This document shows positions 26,689 to 36,849 of a stretch of DNA of 64,000 nt, piece by piece; the first letter of the stretch is position 1, and the number at the start of each line of letters is the position of its first letter. The notes under the pieces are model-generated. The model was not told the DNA's origin. It searched no databases and was given only the letters and a program-made list of their open reading frames with translations. This DNA comes from Actinobacillus minor NM305 (GTDB taxonomy: Bacteria > Pseudomonadota > Gammaproteobacteria > Enterobacterales > Pasteurellaceae). The DNA is taken from contig NZ_ACQL01000085.1 of NCBI RefSeq assembly GCF_000175195.1, forward strand, positions 1-64,000. Reading direction: 5' to 3'. Position numbers and translations under genes: made by a program.

Positions 26689-28278
26689 TCAATGCTCGCG
26701 TGTTTTAAAGAACTCCACATCCGGATAACGCTCTTGAGCCAAGTTGAGATTAACCATTGTTGGGGCGATATAGGTTAAGTTATCGCCACCATCGAGGGCT
26801 AAATTTTGCTCGTTTTTGCGTTTAAATTCTTCAAACTTCTTCGCATCTTTACATTCCACCCAACGTGCTGTCGCTACATTGACAGTTTCGTAGATTGCTT
26901 CCACGTTATATTCGGTTTTCAGGCGTGAAACCACCACATCAAACTGAAGCACACCGACCGCACCAACGATTAAGTCGTTATTCATCAATGGACGGAACAC
27001 TTGCACCGCACCTTCTTCCGACAGTTGCACCAAGCCTTTAAGCAACTGTTTCTGCTTGAGCGGATCTTTTAGGCGGATACGGCGGAACAACTCAGGGGCG
27101 AAGTTCGGAATACCGGTAAATTTCAAGTTTTCGCCTTGCGTAAAGGTATCGCCGATTTGGATCGTGCCGTGATTGTGTAAGCCGATAATATCGCCGGCAT
27201 AGGCTTCTTCTGCGTGGGAGCGGTCGCCAGCCATAAAGGTTAAAGCATCGGAGATGATCACATCTTTGCCGATACGGACGTGCTTGAGCTTCATTCCTTT
27301 TTCATATTTACCCGATACCACACGCATAAAGGCAACACGGTCGCGGTGTTTTGGATCCATATTCGCTTGGATTTTAAACACAAAGCCACTGAATTTTTCT
27401 TCGCTTGCCTCTACTTTGCGTAAATCAGCTTCACGGGCTTGCGGAGCGGGCGCCCATTCGGTTAAGCCATCTAAGAAGTGATCGACCCCAAAGTTACCTA
27501 ACGCCGTACCGAAGAAAACAGGGGTTAATTCGCCGTTTAAGAAGGCGTCTAGTTCAAATTCGTGGCTTGCCCCTTGTACAAGCTCTAATTCATCACGCAG
27601 TTGCTGAGCCAAATCATCGCCTACAGCTTGATCTAACTCTGGGTTATTTAACCCTTTGACAATACGCACTTCCTGAATGGTATGCCCTTGCCCCGTTTGG
27701 TAAAGATAGGTTTCGTCTTTATAGAGATGATAAACACCTTTGAACAACTTACCGCAACCAATTGGCCAAGTGATCGGTGCACAGTTGATCTTCAACACGC
27801 TCTCAACTTCGTCTAACAATTCCATCGGATCACGAATATCACGGTCGAGCTTGTTCATAAAGGTCAAAATCGGCGTATCACGCAAGCGAGTTACTTCCAT
27901 CAATTTGATGGTACGTTCCTCAACCCCTTTTGCACTGTCGATCACCATCAAACAACTGTCCACAGCCGTTAAGGTACGATAGGTATCTTCCGAGAAGTCT
28001 TCGTGCCCTGGTGTGTCGAGTAGATTGACTAAGCAATCATTGTAAGGGAACTGCATTACGGAGGTGGTAATCGAAATCCCACGTTGCTTTTCCATTTCCA
28101 TCCAGTCGGATTTAGCGTGCGCTTGTGAGCCTTTACCTTTTACCGAACCTGCGGTTTGAATGGCGTTTCCGTAAAGTAACACTTTTTCGGTGATGGTCGT
28201 TTTACCGGCATCGGGGTGAGAAATAATCGCAAAAGTTCTGCGTTTATTGACTTCTTGAGGGTAATTATTTAATGACAT
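26689..28278 (-). CDS. prfC: Peptide chain release factor 3
   Basis: Ribosomal GTPase that recycles RF1 and RF2 after termination. The 529-residue protein (same length as E. coli RF3) has the G1 loop [10 protein letters not shown], switch I region [15 protein letters not shown]3 [18 protein letters not shown] and G4 FMNKLDRD. The C-terminal domain includes [12 protein letters not shown]. Monocistronic, ending at an uptake-signal hairpin. Confidence 0.96.
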   Translation of the reverse strand: MSLNNYPQEVNKRRTFAIISHPDAGKTTITEKVLLYGNAIQTAGSVKGKGSQAHAKSDWMEMEKQRGISITTSVMQFPYNDCLVNLLDTPGHEDFSEDTYRTLTAVDSCLMVIDSAKGVEERTIKLMEVTRLRDTPILTFMNKLDRDIRDPMELLDEVESVLKINCAPITWPIGCGKLFKGVYHLYKDETYLYQTGQGHTIQEVRIVKGLNNPELDQAVGDDLAQQLRDELELVQGASHEFELDAFLNGELTPVFFGTALGNFGVDHFLDGLTEWAPAPQAREADLRKVEASEEKFSGFVFKIQANMDPKHRDRVAFMRVVSGKYEKGMKLKHVRIGKDVIISDALTFMAGDRSHAEEAYAGDIIGLHNHGTIQIGDTFTQGENLKFTGIPNFAPELFRRIRLKDPLKQKQLLKGLVQLSEEGAVQVFRPLMNNDLIVGAVGVLQFDVVVSRLKTEYNVEAIYETVNVATARWVECKDAKKFEEFKRKNEQNLALDGGDNLTYIAPTMVNLNLAQERYPDVEFFKTREH

Positions 28279-28435
28279 ATTTTCTCTTAATTCGTCTGCA
28301 AAAATGGGCGTATTATCCTTGAAATTGAGGGATTTTGCAAAAAATCTCCCAAAATTGAACCGCTTTTAAAAAGACCAACAAAACCTTAAGTCAGTCCAAT
28401 CTTGGAAAAAATCATGATTTAGGAAGGCTGTTTAA

Positions 28436-29323
28436 CTATTCTTCACTTAAAGAGTAAGGCAAATCACAAATGGCTAATTCAATATCGTTCAATCTGAATC
28501 GGCTGTTTGGCTCAATATCTTTATTTAAAATGATCTGCACCCATAACTGATTTTGGTGTTGAACGGCGGTCATAATTGTCCCCGTTGAACGCCAGTTTTC
28601 GCCTAATTGCATTTCAATGCTCGTTGCAGGCTGTGGTAAATCCACTTCTTCGGCAACCTTGCCAACCAAGGTAAACATGGCTCGTTTGTTTGCGCCACGG
28701 TATTTCGCTCGCGCAACAGTTTCTTGCCCAATATAGCAACCTTTGGTAAAAGAGATTGCATTTTCAACCGCTTGTAAATTTGCAGCTTGTGGGATCAATT
28801 CAAATTGGTTAGCCTTTAATAGAATTGGCAAACCATCTTGAATATCCATTAAATCCCATAATGTTGTATCTGCATTTGGTGCAAATTCTTCGCCCCAAAC
28901 AATCGCCCGTTTTTGCCCTTGAGTGAGTGCTAAAGCGGTCGAATTTTCTTGCTGTTTTGCAAGTCGTTCAAAATCGGTTACACCATATAAAGCGGTTTCT
29001 TTTTCGGTAAAGGTTACTTTAGAAAATACCGCATATTTTTTGAGTTGGACGAGCGCTTCAGGTAGCAGATCTTGATGAATAATGGCAAAAAAGCGCTCTG
29101 CCTCAGCTCGATATAAACGAAGTAAAGCACTCATTTTGCCTTTCGGATCACAATGGCTTGTTAGCGTATGTTCGCCTATGGCAAGTTTTGATACATCGCA
29201 AGTTAATTGACCTTGAAGATATTTCTCTGCATCAATCCCTGCAATTTCAATCAAACGATATTGTGAAAGTAAAATACAAAGATTTGGATATTGTTTACTG
29301 ATTTGGTTACATTCACATTTCAT
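28436..29323 (-). CDS. ygfZ: Folate-binding protein YgfZ
   Basis: Tetrahydrofolate-binding protein that helps maintain or repair iron-sulfur enzymes such as MiaB. The 295-residue protein has the GcvT-like fold and the diagnostic KGCYIGQETVAR motif with the active cysteine. LTSHCDPKGKMSALLRLYR is also typical. It follows yicC by 6 bp and is probably co-transcribed with it. Confidence 0.92.
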   Translation of the reverse strand: MKCECNQISKQYPNLCILLSQYRLIEIAGIDAEKYLQGQLTCDVSKLAIGEHTLTSHCDPKGKMSALLRLYRAEAERFFAIIHQDLLPEALVQLKKYAVFSKVTFTEKETALYGVTDFERLAKQQENSTALALTQGQKRAIVWGEEFAPNADTTLWDLMDIQDGLPILLKANQFELIPQAANLQAVENAISFTKGCYIGQETVARAKYRGANKRAMFTLVGKVAEEVDLPQPATSIEMQLGENWRSTGTIMTAVQHQNQLWVQIILNKDIEPNSRFRLNDIELAICDLPYSLSEE

Positions 29324-29329
29324 AAAAAC

Positions 29330-30193
29330 CTACTCTAAATTCTGAATTTGTTCACGCATTTGTTCAATCAGCACTTTTAATTCAACCGCTGAATTTGTTA
29401 CATCAGCATTGATCGATTTTGAGGCTAACGTATTGGATTCACGGTTAAGCTCTTGCATCATAAAATCTAATTTACGACCGACAGCCCCACCTTTTTTCAA
29501 AATAGAAGTGGTTTCTTTTACATGGAGTTGCAAGCGGTCTAATTCTTCCGCAACATCAACACGTTGTGCGGTTAAAACCATCTCTTGTTCTAAACGTTGT
29601 GGATCGAGTTGTAAATTTAACTCGTCAAAACGTTGTTGTAATTTCTCTTTTTGCCATTGAAGAATAGCCGGCATTTGAGTTTGAACACTTTGTGCGATCT
29701 CCGCAATGCTATCTAAACGTTGTTGAATTAAGGTTTGTAAATTCGCTCCTTCACGTCCACGCATAGCGATGAAGTCCGCTAAAATCTGTTCAAATCCTTC
29801 AAGGAGATCTTGCCCTATTTGATCTAAATCTTGAGCTTGATTATCCACTACGCCCGGATAACGTAACACATCGACTAAATTGATATCGCCTTCGCCGGCA
29901 ATTTCTCTTAATGTTTTTAATGAAGCAATGACGGTTTGTGCATATTCGTTATTTAGCACTAACGCTTTATTTTCATTTTGTGCCAATTCAATGCGTAAGC
30001 TACATTCTACTTTTCCTCTGGTAAGAGAAGCTCGTAAACGTTCACGTAAAGTCATTTCAAGGTTGCGGAATTGTTCCGGTAAGCGGAAATAGGTTTCTAA
30101 AAAGCGTTGATTAACAGAACGAATTTCCCATACTGCATTTCCCCACTCTTTTTTTATTTCTAAATGAGCAAATGCCGTCATACTATAAATCAT
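29330..30193 (-). CDS. yicC: YicC family endoribonuclease
   Basis: Protein of 287 residues, the same length as E. coli YicC, a stress-induced endoribonuclease that works with PNPase on RyhB. Typical stretches are MIYSMTAFAHLE at the N-terminus, SVNQRFLETYFRLPEQFR, and KLDFMMQELNRESNTLASKS near the C-terminus. The ATG at 30193 is used; an upstream in-frame extension (to 30331) would run into the divergent rph gene and lacks homology. yicC and rph are head to head with 81 bp between. Confidence 0.92.
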   Translation of the reverse strand: MIYSMTAFAHLEIKKEWGNAVWEIRSVNQRFLETYFRLPEQFRNLEMTLRERLRASLTRGKVECSLRIELAQNENKALVLNNEYAQTVIASLKTLREIAGEGDINLVDVLRYPGVVDNQAQDLDQIGQDLLEGFEQILADFIAMRGREGANLQTLIQQRLDSIAEIAQSVQTQMPAILQWQKEKLQQRFDELNLQLDPQRLEQEMVLTAQRVDVAEELDRLQLHVKETTSILKKGGAVGRKLDFMMQELNRESNTLASKSINADVTNSAVELKVLIEQMREQIQNLE

Positions 30194-30274
30194 TGTTATT
30201 ATCCTGTTTTTAATGAAAATTGCCCTATTGTACTGTAAAATGCAGAATAATTTTAGTAAAAAGGAAGAAAAACC

Positions 30275-30991
30275 ATGCGTCCGAATAATCGAGAACTTAA
30301 TCAAGTCCGCCCCGTAAAAATTACCCGTCATTATACAAAATATGCGGAAGGTTCAGTGTTAATTGAGTTTGGCGAAACCAAAGTACTATGTAACGCCACT
30401 GTTGAAGAAACCGTACCCCGTTTTTTAAAAGGACAACAACAAGGTTGGGTAACGGCTGAATATGGCATGTTGCCACGTGCAACCCATTCACGTACCCAGC
30501 GTGAAGCAGCGAAAGGCAAGCAAGGGGGCAGAACAATGGAAATCCAACGCCTTATTGCCCGTTCATTGCGTGCAATTGTAGATCTTAAAGCATTAGGCGA
30601 GCGTACGATTACCATTGATTGCGATGTTATTCAGGCAGACGGCGGCACCCGTACCGCATCAATTACCGGTGCTTGTGTGGCATTACACGATGCGATTAAC
30701 AAATTGATGGCAGATGGCGTATTAAAAACCAATCCATTAAAAGGTTTAGTTGCGGCAATTTCGGTAGGGATTGTGAATAACAATGCGGTATGTGATTTAG
30801 AATATGTTGAAGATTCTAACGCTGAAACCGACATGAATGTGGTAATGGTTGATGATGGTCGCTTAGTGGAAGTGCAGGGTACGGCAGAAGGCGAACCTTT
30901 CACTCACATGGAATTGCTTCAATTATTAGATCTTGCGCATCAAGGGATTGAGCAATTGATTGAGGCACAGCGCAAAGCGTTAGCTGAATAG
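30275..30991 (+). CDS. rph: Ribonuclease PH
   Basis: Phosphorolytic 3'-5' exoribonuclease that trims tRNA precursors. The 238-residue sequence begins [17 protein letters not shown] and has [54 protein letters not shown] and [16 protein letters not shown], all standard. It has a GGAAG ribosome site. The C-terminus is full length, unlike the frameshifted rph of E. coli K-12. Confidence 0.97.
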   Translation: MRPNNRELNQVRPVKITRHYTKYAEGSVLIEFGETKVLCNATVEETVPRFLKGQQQGWVTAEYGMLPRATHSRTQREAAKGKQGGRTMEIQRLIARSLRAIVDLKALGERTITIDCDVIQADGGTRTASITGACVALHDAINKLMADGVLKTNPLKGLVAAISVGIVNNNAVCDLEYVEDSNAETDMNVVMVDDGRLVEVQGTAEGEPFTHMELLQLLDLAHQGIEQLIEAQRKALAE

Positions 30992-31007
30992 TGTTTGAAC
31001 AGATAAC

Positions 31008-31036
31008 AAGGCATAGCGGTATTTACTATGCCTTTT
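31008..31036. terminator. Terminator between rph and tatC
   Basis: AAGGCATAG pairs with CTATGCCTT, followed by TT, between convergent genes. Confidence 0.7.
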
Positions 31037-31070
31037 AAATAACTTGTTTCTAAACGATACCTATCGTAAA

Positions 31071-31811
31071 TTAAGCGATTTCCTCGCTATCTTCTTTTGG
31101 CTTATAGAATTTAGCGCAAATTACACCTACTTCAAATAATAAGCACATTGGTATGGCAAGCAGTGTTTGAGAGAACACATCCGGAGGGGTAAGTAACATA
31201 CCGATCACGAATGCTGCCACGATAATATACGGGCGTTTGGAACGTAAATCTTCCGGTGTTGTTATACCTGCCCAGCAGAGCAAGATAATCGCAACAGGCA
31301 CTTCAAAGCAGATACCAAATGCCATAAAGATGGTTAAAACAAAGTCAAGGTAACTACTAATATCTGTTGCCATTTGCACACCTTCTGGGGCTGTGCTGGT
31401 TAAGAAACCAAAAACTAACGGAAAAACAACATAATAAGCAAAGGCGACACCACAGTAGAATAATAAAGTGCTAGAAACTAATAGTGGATAAACTAAACGC
31501 TTTTCGTGTTTATAGAGAGCCGGTGCAACAAAGGCCCATATCTGATACAAAATAAAAGGCACCGAGAGAAAAATAGACGTTACAATCGTCAATTTAATTG
31601 GGGTAAAAAACGGTGTTGCAACATTGGTTGCAATCATTGTTGCCCCTTCCGGTAAGTTGCTTGTAAGCGGTGTTGCTAACAAAGTATAAATATCATTTGC
31701 CCAATACACTAATGTACAGAAAACAACTAATACACAAACAATACAACGCAATAAACGATTTCGTAATTCAAGTAAATGGCTAATGAGTGGTTGGGATTGA
31801 TCAGCTTGCAT
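31071..31811 (-). CDS. tatC: Twin-arginine translocase subunit TatC
   Basis: Core receptor of the Tat export pathway for folded proteins. About 246 residues with six membrane segments. The N-terminal signal-recognition region is [13 protein letters not shown], followed by [12 protein letters not shown] and [15 protein letters not shown] use the ATG at 31811 ([17 protein letters not shown]), which overlaps the tatB stop by 11 bp; a longer in-frame start adds a basic leader unlike the family. Last gene of tatABC. Confidence 0.94.
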   Translation of the reverse strand: MQADQSQPLISHLLELRNRLLRCIVCVLVVFCTLVYWANDIYTLLATPLTSNLPEGATMIATNVATPFFTPIKLTIVTSIFLSVPFILYQIWAFVAPALYKHEKRLVYPLLVSSTLLFYCGVAFAYYVVFPLVFGFLTSTAPEGVQMATDISSYLDFVLTIFMAFGICFEVPVAIILLCWAGITTPEDLRSKRPYIIVAAFVIGMLLTPPDVFSQTLLAIPMCLLFEVGVICAKFYKPKEDSEEIA

Positions 31812-32397
31812 TGCTCTTCTCCTTTTCTGTTGCCGGAGAAATTTCATCATCAGGCGGATAATAAGCAGAGAGTTGCTCGCTTAATTTTTCTTCATCTAAT
31901 TCAGCCATTTCAGCCTGCTCTGCCGGTGAAAATTCTTTGGCTTCATTTTCTGATGCAAGCGGTGAGTTTTCTGTATTTTTTTGCAAGGCACTTTCTGCGA
32001 CTTGATTTTCAGAAATTTGGTTAAGTTGCTCACTTTCAGCCGAAATTTTTGCCTGAATTTCTGCCACTTGCTCGTCTGTTAATTTGGTAATATCGTTTTT
32101 AGCTGTATTTAAACTTTCTTGCATCTGTTGAGCAGATTGTTTGAGTTCTTCGACCGTTTTGCTTAATTCAGGCGAAAGGGAAGATAAGTTTAATTCCTCT
32201 GCTTTTTTGATGCTCTCTTTAAGCTCTTGCAATTTAAGCTCTTGCGCTAATTCATTTTGCACATTAGCTGCCAGCCCCCGAACGGTGCGAATCCACCCCA
32301 TTACGGTGCGAATCGCAATAGGCATTTTTTGCGGGCCAAGAACGACCAAGCCCACAATAAATATCAGCACTAATTCAGAAAAACCAATATCAAACAC
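31801..32397 (-). CDS. tatB: Sec-independent translocase subunit TatB
   Basis: Single-span subunit that forms the Tat receptor with Tat[24 protein letters not shown] is the diagnostic N-terminal membrane segment with its GP hinge. An amphipathic helix ([20 protein letters not shown]) and a long acidic, charged tail follow. 198 residues. It starts 3 bp after tatA ends. Confidence 0.94.
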   Translation of the reverse strand: MFDIGFSELVLIFIVGLVVLGPQKMPIAIRTVMGWIRTVRGLAANVQNELAQELKLQELKESIKKAEELNLSSLSPELSKTVEELKQSAQQMQESLNTAKNDITKLTDEQVAEIQAKISAESEQLNQISENQVAESALQKNTENSPLASENEAKEFSPAEQAEMAELDEEKLSEQLSAYYPPDDEISPATEKEKSNAS

Positions 32398-32400
32398 GGA

Positions 32401-32622
32401 TTATGCCTGCTCTTTATCTTTTGCTTTTTGTTCTGTTGATTCTGCTGCTTTTGATTCAACCTTTTCAAATTCAGCATCTTTCTTATCATCAGCCATTGCT
32501 TTTTTAAAGCCTTTAACAGATTCACCTAAATCCGTACCTAATGTACGTAATTTTTTTGTACCGAAAAGTAATACAATAATTGCAACGATAATCAGTAGTT
32601 GCCAGATGCTAATGCCACCCAT
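32401..32622 (-). CDS. tatA: Sec-independent translocase subunit TatA
   Basis: Pore-forming subunit of the Tat system. 73 residues: [21 protein letters not shown] (membrane span, given in part), the [14 protein letters not shown] hinge and amphipathic helix, then a charged tail. First gene of tatABC. AGGAATT precedes the ATG. Confidence 0.95.
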   Translation of the reverse strand: MGGISIWQLLIIVAIIVLLFGTKKLRTLGTDLGESVKGFKKAMADDKKDAEFEKVESKAAESTEQKAKDKEQA

Positions 32623-32764
32623 AATAAATTCCTCTTTTTAGGTCGGTTAAAATTAAATCTTGTCCATTATACCCCTAATTCAAAAAAAAGAAATCTCCTT
32701 GAAATTGGTAGATGGGGTAAAAATATCAGGAAAGCACCTGTGTAAGCCAATGCTTGCTTGACTA

Positions 32765-32968
32765 TATCTCTTGAAATCTGTACCATTCGCACACTATTTT
32801 TACTTGAGGATTACACATTTTGGACAGTCATAGTCGATACTCGTCAATTTTCTTTATGAATTAACCCGCCTTGTCCAACCCTCAGGTTGCCGGCTTGGTC
32901 GGTAACTTTTGTCTAGTATCTTTTTGTTCCTTTTTGTTCATCGCCTCCTAATCTCATGGAGAAACAAA
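32765..32968 (+). promoter_or_regulatory. Putative corA promoter and structured leader
   Basis: The 32623-32968 gap has no gene. TTGACT (near 32758-32763) and TACCAT 17 bp later could form a promoter, giving a leader of about 170 nt. The leader contains a minimal open frame ATG-AAT-TAA near 32855, a small CAACC / GGTTG hairpin near 32877, and a pyrimidine-rich stretch before the corA ribosome site. The layout suggests post-initiation control, but I cannot match it to a known magnesium riboswitch. Confidence 0.3.
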
Positions 32969-33922
32969 ATGATTCGTGCATTTGCATTAGATAACGCACG
33001 CTTAGTCAGTGTTGATGAAACTTCTAAAGACCAACTCAATGATTCTATTTGGATTGATTTGATTGATCCAAGTGATGATGAACGGAGTGTCTTAAAACTC
33101 GGATTAGACCAAACCCTCGCAGAAGAACACGAATTGGAAGACTTAGAAGCTTCCGCACGTTTTTTTGAAGATGAAGATGGTTTACACCTTCACTCATTTT
33201 TCTACTGTTTAGATGATGACGATTATGCCGATATTGCAACGGTGGCATTTACCATTCGTGATGGGCGTTTATTTACTTTACGTGAACGTGATTTGCCGGC
33301 TTTTCGCTTATATCGTATGCGTTCTCGCCGAGCAAAATTGCTGGATAGCAACGCTTACGAATTATTACTCGATCTTTTTGAAACTAAAATTGAGCAGTTG
33401 GCGGATGTTATCGAAACCGTTTATGCAGATTTAGAAAATTTCAGCCACATTATCTTAGATGGCAAACAAGAAGGTAACAGCCTCAATGAAGCACTTTCTG
33501 ATTTAACAGAATTAGAAGATGTGAGTTCTAAAGTTCGCCTTTGTTTGATGGATACCCAACGAGCGCTAAGTTTCTTACTTCGCAAAACACGTTTGCCAAA
33601 TAACCAGTTAGAACAAGCCCGAGATATTATGCGAGATATTGAATCCCTCCAACCGCATAATGAATCGTTATTCCAAAAAGTAAACTTCTTAATGCAAGCG
33701 GCAATGGGTTATATCAATATTGAGCAGAATAAAATTATGAAATTCTTCTCGGTCGTATCAGTTATGTTCTTACCGGCAACATTGGTAGCTTCTACTTACG
33801 GTATGAACTTTGAATTTATGCCGGAATTACATTTTAAATATGGTTACCCGATGGCAATTGGATTGATGATTTGTGCTGCGGCAACGCCATATATTTATTT
33901 TAGACGGAAAGGGTGGTTGTAA
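32969..33922 (+). CDS. corA: Magnesium/cobalt transporter CorA
   Basis: Pentameric Mg2+ channel of the inner membrane. From the ATG at 32969 ([13 protein letters not shown]) it is 317 residues, matching E. coli CorA. A long cytoplasmic helical domain precedes two C-terminal membrane segments. The diagnostic [11 protein letters not shown] contains the GMN selectivity motif, and the C-terminus is basic (FRRKGWL). An upstream in-frame ATG at 32909 is unlikely, because AUGGAGAA provides a ribosome site just before 32969. Confidence 0.96.
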   Translation: MIRAFALDNARLVSVDETSKDQLNDSIWIDLIDPSDDERSVLKLGLDQTLAEEHELEDLEASARFFEDEDGLHLHSFFYCLDDDDYADIATVAFTIRDGRLFTLRERDLPAFRLYRMRSRRAKLLDSNAYELLLDLFETKIEQLADVIETVYADLENFSHIILDGKQEGNSLNEALSDLTELEDVSSKVRLCLMDTQRALSFLLRKTRLPNNQLEQARDIMRDIESLQPHNESLFQKVNFLMQAAMGYINIEQNKIMKFFSVVSVMFLPATLVASTYGMNFEFMPELHFKYGYPMAIGLMICAAATPYIYFRRKGWL

Positions 33923-33927
33923 AACAT

Positions 33928-33964
33928 AAAAGCCTGCTGAAATAAAATTCAGCAGGCTTTTTTA
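33928..33964. terminator. Terminator between corA and the iron permease gene
   Basis: Perfect 14-bp arms AAAAGCCTGCTGAA / TTCAGCAGGCTTTT with a 6-nt loop and a T-run; it can serve both convergent genes. Confidence 0.88.
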
Positions 33965-33974
33965 TGGAAGGTAA

Positions 33975-35690
33975 TTATTTTCCCATCACTTTTACCACCA
34001 CAGGAATTAACGCCAAATAAACCAGCTGTGCCGCCAGTCCTTCCATTGACGCATAAAAGCCAATAGCAGTAATATTCGGTAGCCCGTCAATAATATGGCG
34101 TGGTAGCATTTGTGTCAGTTGCAAGGCCTGAATACTAACTCCAAGGATTTTAAAGCCAAGCCCGTAAATCAAGACTGTCATCACTTTGAATAGATGATGG
34201 ATCGGCAATTTGTGGGAAAAGCGTTGCATTGCCCACGCCATTATCGCTAACAAAATAAGGGCAGATAAAATGCCCAGCAAGAAATCTTGCATCGTCATTA
34301 ACGGCAACATTCCTGCGTAAAATAAAATCGTTTCTGCCCCTTCTCGAAAGACCGACAAGAAACTCAACGCCAACATTGAGAATAAGCTCCCAGTAGCAAG
34401 GGCTTGGGCAACCTGTTTATTGATAAAGTTTTGCCAACCTTTGAGCGAAGCCTTACTATGCAGCCACGCCCCGACAAAGAGCATCATTAAAACTGCCACA
34501 ATTCCCACCGCACCTTCGAGAATTTCACGGTTTGTACCTGCAGAAATGGCTGGGAAAAGTTGTTGCAAGGCAATAGCTCCGACAATACTTGCCACAATGC
34601 CCAATCCAGCCCCAACATAAACCCAGCGTCTTGCTTGGGGTTGGTTGGCAACATTTAGGGTGGTAAGCAATGCCATAATAATCAGTAAGGCTTCCGTTCC
34701 TTCACGCAATAAAATCAACATTGCATCAACAATGCCATAGCTTGAAGCTAAATCGAGCCGTTGTAAATCGTCAAGTAAGGTTCTGAAATGTACTAGATTT
34801 TCCGCCTGATTGCCCTTCACCAAAATGACTGGTAAATCGCTTTCCACCCGATTATATAACGCACCGTCCCGTGTTCGCACTTCCCCTTCAAAGACTGCCC
34901 ATTGCTGAATAAAGAGCGTAATGTTCGCTTGCCCTTGCGAAATTTGGTTCTCACTAAAGGCTTGATAACTTTTTTCCAGCAACGCAATGCCGTTTTTCAA
35001 TGTGGTAGGGGCATCGGCTTGCACCGCTTGCGGTTGTAACTGTTTGCCCGATTTAAAATCCGCTAAAGCATCGCCTAATTTGACCGCTTGTGTTTGCATT
35101 TCAGGGAAATTTGCCGGTTCAGACAACATCGCAATTCGCAATAAGGTCATCGCCGTTTCAATCTGCCCGTAATGTCCAAGGCTGGTTTCTCGCACCACTT
35201 TTTCATTCAGCGTCCAGGTTTGGTTAAACCGTTTATAGGCTTGTTGAACCGCATCTAAATCCTGTTGCTGTGCCGCTTGTAACAGTTTCTGATAAACAGG
35301 CATCACTCGTTTGGCAAATTGCTGACGCTTCTGTTCGTAATCTACGGGGTTTTGCTCTTTCTCAAAAGCATAAAGATCCTTGGAAAGTTGCTCAAAATGG
35401 GCTAAATCAGGTTGAGCAATCGCAATTTTCAGCGAAGAACTGACCGCTTGTCCTGCTTGCGATTGATGGCTTGGGATCGCTTCAAAATCTTGCTGTAAAG
35501 CGGTCAAATAGGGCTGAGATTTTGCACTTTCCCCTTTTTTCACTTCCGCCATTGCATCGGATAAATGCACAAATAAGTGGCCGGTTTCCACCTTTGCATA
35601 AGCAACGCCCAGCGTTAAGCTGAACGTAAATACAACAAAAAAGCGGTTAAAGTTGTTCAAACAATGATTTACCCAAGTAATCATTTTCAT
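33975..35690 (-). CDS. FTR1 family iron permease
   Basis: High-affinity iron permease of about 571 residues. A signal-like N-terminus (FFVVFTFSLTLGVAYA) precedes a soluble domain of about 290 residues, probably periplasmic. The FTR1 membrane domain follows with both REXXE iron motifs: REGTE at about R329 and REGAE at about R449. This is longer than E. coli EfeU. The start ATG at 35690 has AGGAG 8 bp upstream and overlaps the end of efeB by 44 bp. It is the last gene of an EfeO-EfeB-FTR1 operon. Confidence 0.9.
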   Translation of the reverse strand: MKMITWVNHCLNNFNRFFVVFTFSLTLGVAYAKVETGHLFVHLSDAMAEVKKGESAKSQPYLTALQQDFEAIPSHQSQAGQAVSSSLKIAIAQPDLAHFEQLSKDLYAFEKEQNPVDYEQKRQQFAKRVMPVYQKLLQAAQQQDLDAVQQAYKRFNQTWTLNEKVVRETSLGHYGQIETAMTLLRIAMLSEPANFPEMQTQAVKLGDALADFKSGKQLQPQAVQADAPTTLKNGIALLEKSYQAFSENQISQGQANITLFIQQWAVFEGEVRTRDGALYNRVESDLPVILVKGNQAENLVHFRTLLDDLQRLDLASSYGIVDAMLILLREGTEALLIIMALLTTLNVANQPQARRWVYVGAGLGIVASIVGAIALQQLFPAISAGTNREILEGAVGIVAVLMMLFVGAWLHSKASLKGWQNFINKQVAQALATGSLFSMLALSFLSVFREGAETILFYAGMLPLMTMQDFLLGILSALILLAIMAWAMQRFSHKLPIHHLFKVMTVLIYGLGFKILGVSIQALQLTQMLPRHIIDGLPNITAIGFYASMEGLAAQLVYLALIPVVVKVMGK

Positions 35691-36840
35691 CTTTAACTCC
35701 TGCAAAGCACGCAAATAATCCGCTACCGATATGGGTAATGTATTCGTTCATCTTGTCGATATTGCCAAGGCTGTTTTGAATGGTAATAAATTGTTGCGGA
35801 TCTTTTTGGAACGAGATAAACAACAAGCCTGCATCAAACTGCCCTGTTTTCGGATCAACACCGCTAGCATAAGAGAAGGAACGTCTTAACATCTGTAACC
35901 CTGTCTTTTTCGCCAAATGCAAATGGGAAATTTCAGGAATTACTGGATTGCCTTTTTCATCTTTCTGCTCAAGATTAACCGTATCAAACTCCTGTTTTTT
36001 ACCAATCGGCGCACCGCTATCCCGATGGCGGCCAAAGGTTTCTTCCTGCCCGTTAAGATTTGTGCGATCCCAAGTTTCCAAGTGCATCTGAATACGGCGA
36101 GCGACTAAAAATGTACCGTTTTTCAACCAGTTATCGTCCTGATACCAGACAGTTTCATCAAGAGCTTTGCCTTGCGGATTACCCGTACCGTCTTTAAAAC
36201 CAAACAGATTGCGTGGCGTGTCGCCTCCTTCAAAGGAATTAAAACCGGCTTGGCTCCAACGCATCGTAATGTTCGCACGAGCAGCTCGCACCAAGTTACG
36301 CACGGCGTGGAATGCCACTTGTGGATCATCGGCACAGGCTTGAATACAGATGTCGCCTCCCGTGTAATGCTCTTTGAGCTGATCACGCGGAAAGTGCGGT
36401 AGATCTTTAAGCTGTTTTGGCTTGAATTGAGCAATGCCTAGCTTATCAAAGAAAGATGCCGTGACACCAAAGGTTAGCGTGAGATTATACGGATTTAAGC
36501 TGTCCGCTTCGCCCGTATCCGTTGGCGGAATGTAGGCATTATCAGGATAGCTTTTTACATTCAGCCCCTGCGTTAATTTGGCACTATAATCCGTCCATAT
36601 TTTAAACATCTCTTTGATTTTATTGAGATCGGTAGAATGTAGATCTAACACCATAAAGTAGATGTTTTTTTGTGCCGGCGTGGCAATGCCCTGTTGATGT
36701 GTTCCGTAAAATGGATAGATATTTTTAATTTTCGGTGTGGTACGTGGTTCTAGGGCAAAAGCAGGGCTCGCCATTACACCAGCACCCACTAATGCCACTT
36801 GTTTAAGAAACACACGGCGATCAGTTAATTTTTCGCTCAT
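35647..36840 (-). CDS. efeB: Dyp-type peroxidase / deferrochelatase
   Basis: Heme peroxidase exported by the Tat system. The N-terminus has the twin-arginine motif RRVFLKQ and a hydrophobic stretch ending SPAFA. The GXXDG dyp signature is in LFGFKDGTGNPQGK, and RRIQMHLETWDRT and GLQMLRRSFSYASG line the heme site. 397 residues. In the EfeUOB system EfeB acts in iron handling in the periplasm. It sits between the EfeO-like gene (9 bp upstream) and the FTR1 permease. Confidence 0.93.
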   Translation of the reverse strand: MSEKLTDRRVFLKQVALVGAGVMASPAFALEPRTTPKIKNIYPFYGTHQQGIATPAQKNIYFMVLDLHSTDLNKIKEMFKIWTDYSAKLTQGLNVKSYPDNAYIPPTDTGEADSLNPYNLTLTFGVTASFFDKLGIAQFKPKQLKDLPHFPRDQLKEHYTGGDICIQACADDPQVAFHAVRNLVRAARANITMRWSQAGFNSFEGGDTPRNLFGFKDGTGNPQGKALDETVWYQDDNWLKNGTFLVARRIQMHLETWDRTNLNGQEETFGRHRDSGAPIGKKQEFDTVNLEQKDEKGNPVIPEISHLHLAKKTGLQMLRRSFSYASGVDPKTGQFDAGLLFISFQKDPQQFITIQNSLGNIDKMNEYITHIGSGLFACFAGVKDENDYLGKSLFEQL

Positions 36841-36849
36841 TGTTTATCC

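Noticed and set aside
32765-32968. M-box magnesium riboswitch ahead of corA
   Set aside because: The conserved M-box core sequences are not visible in the leader.
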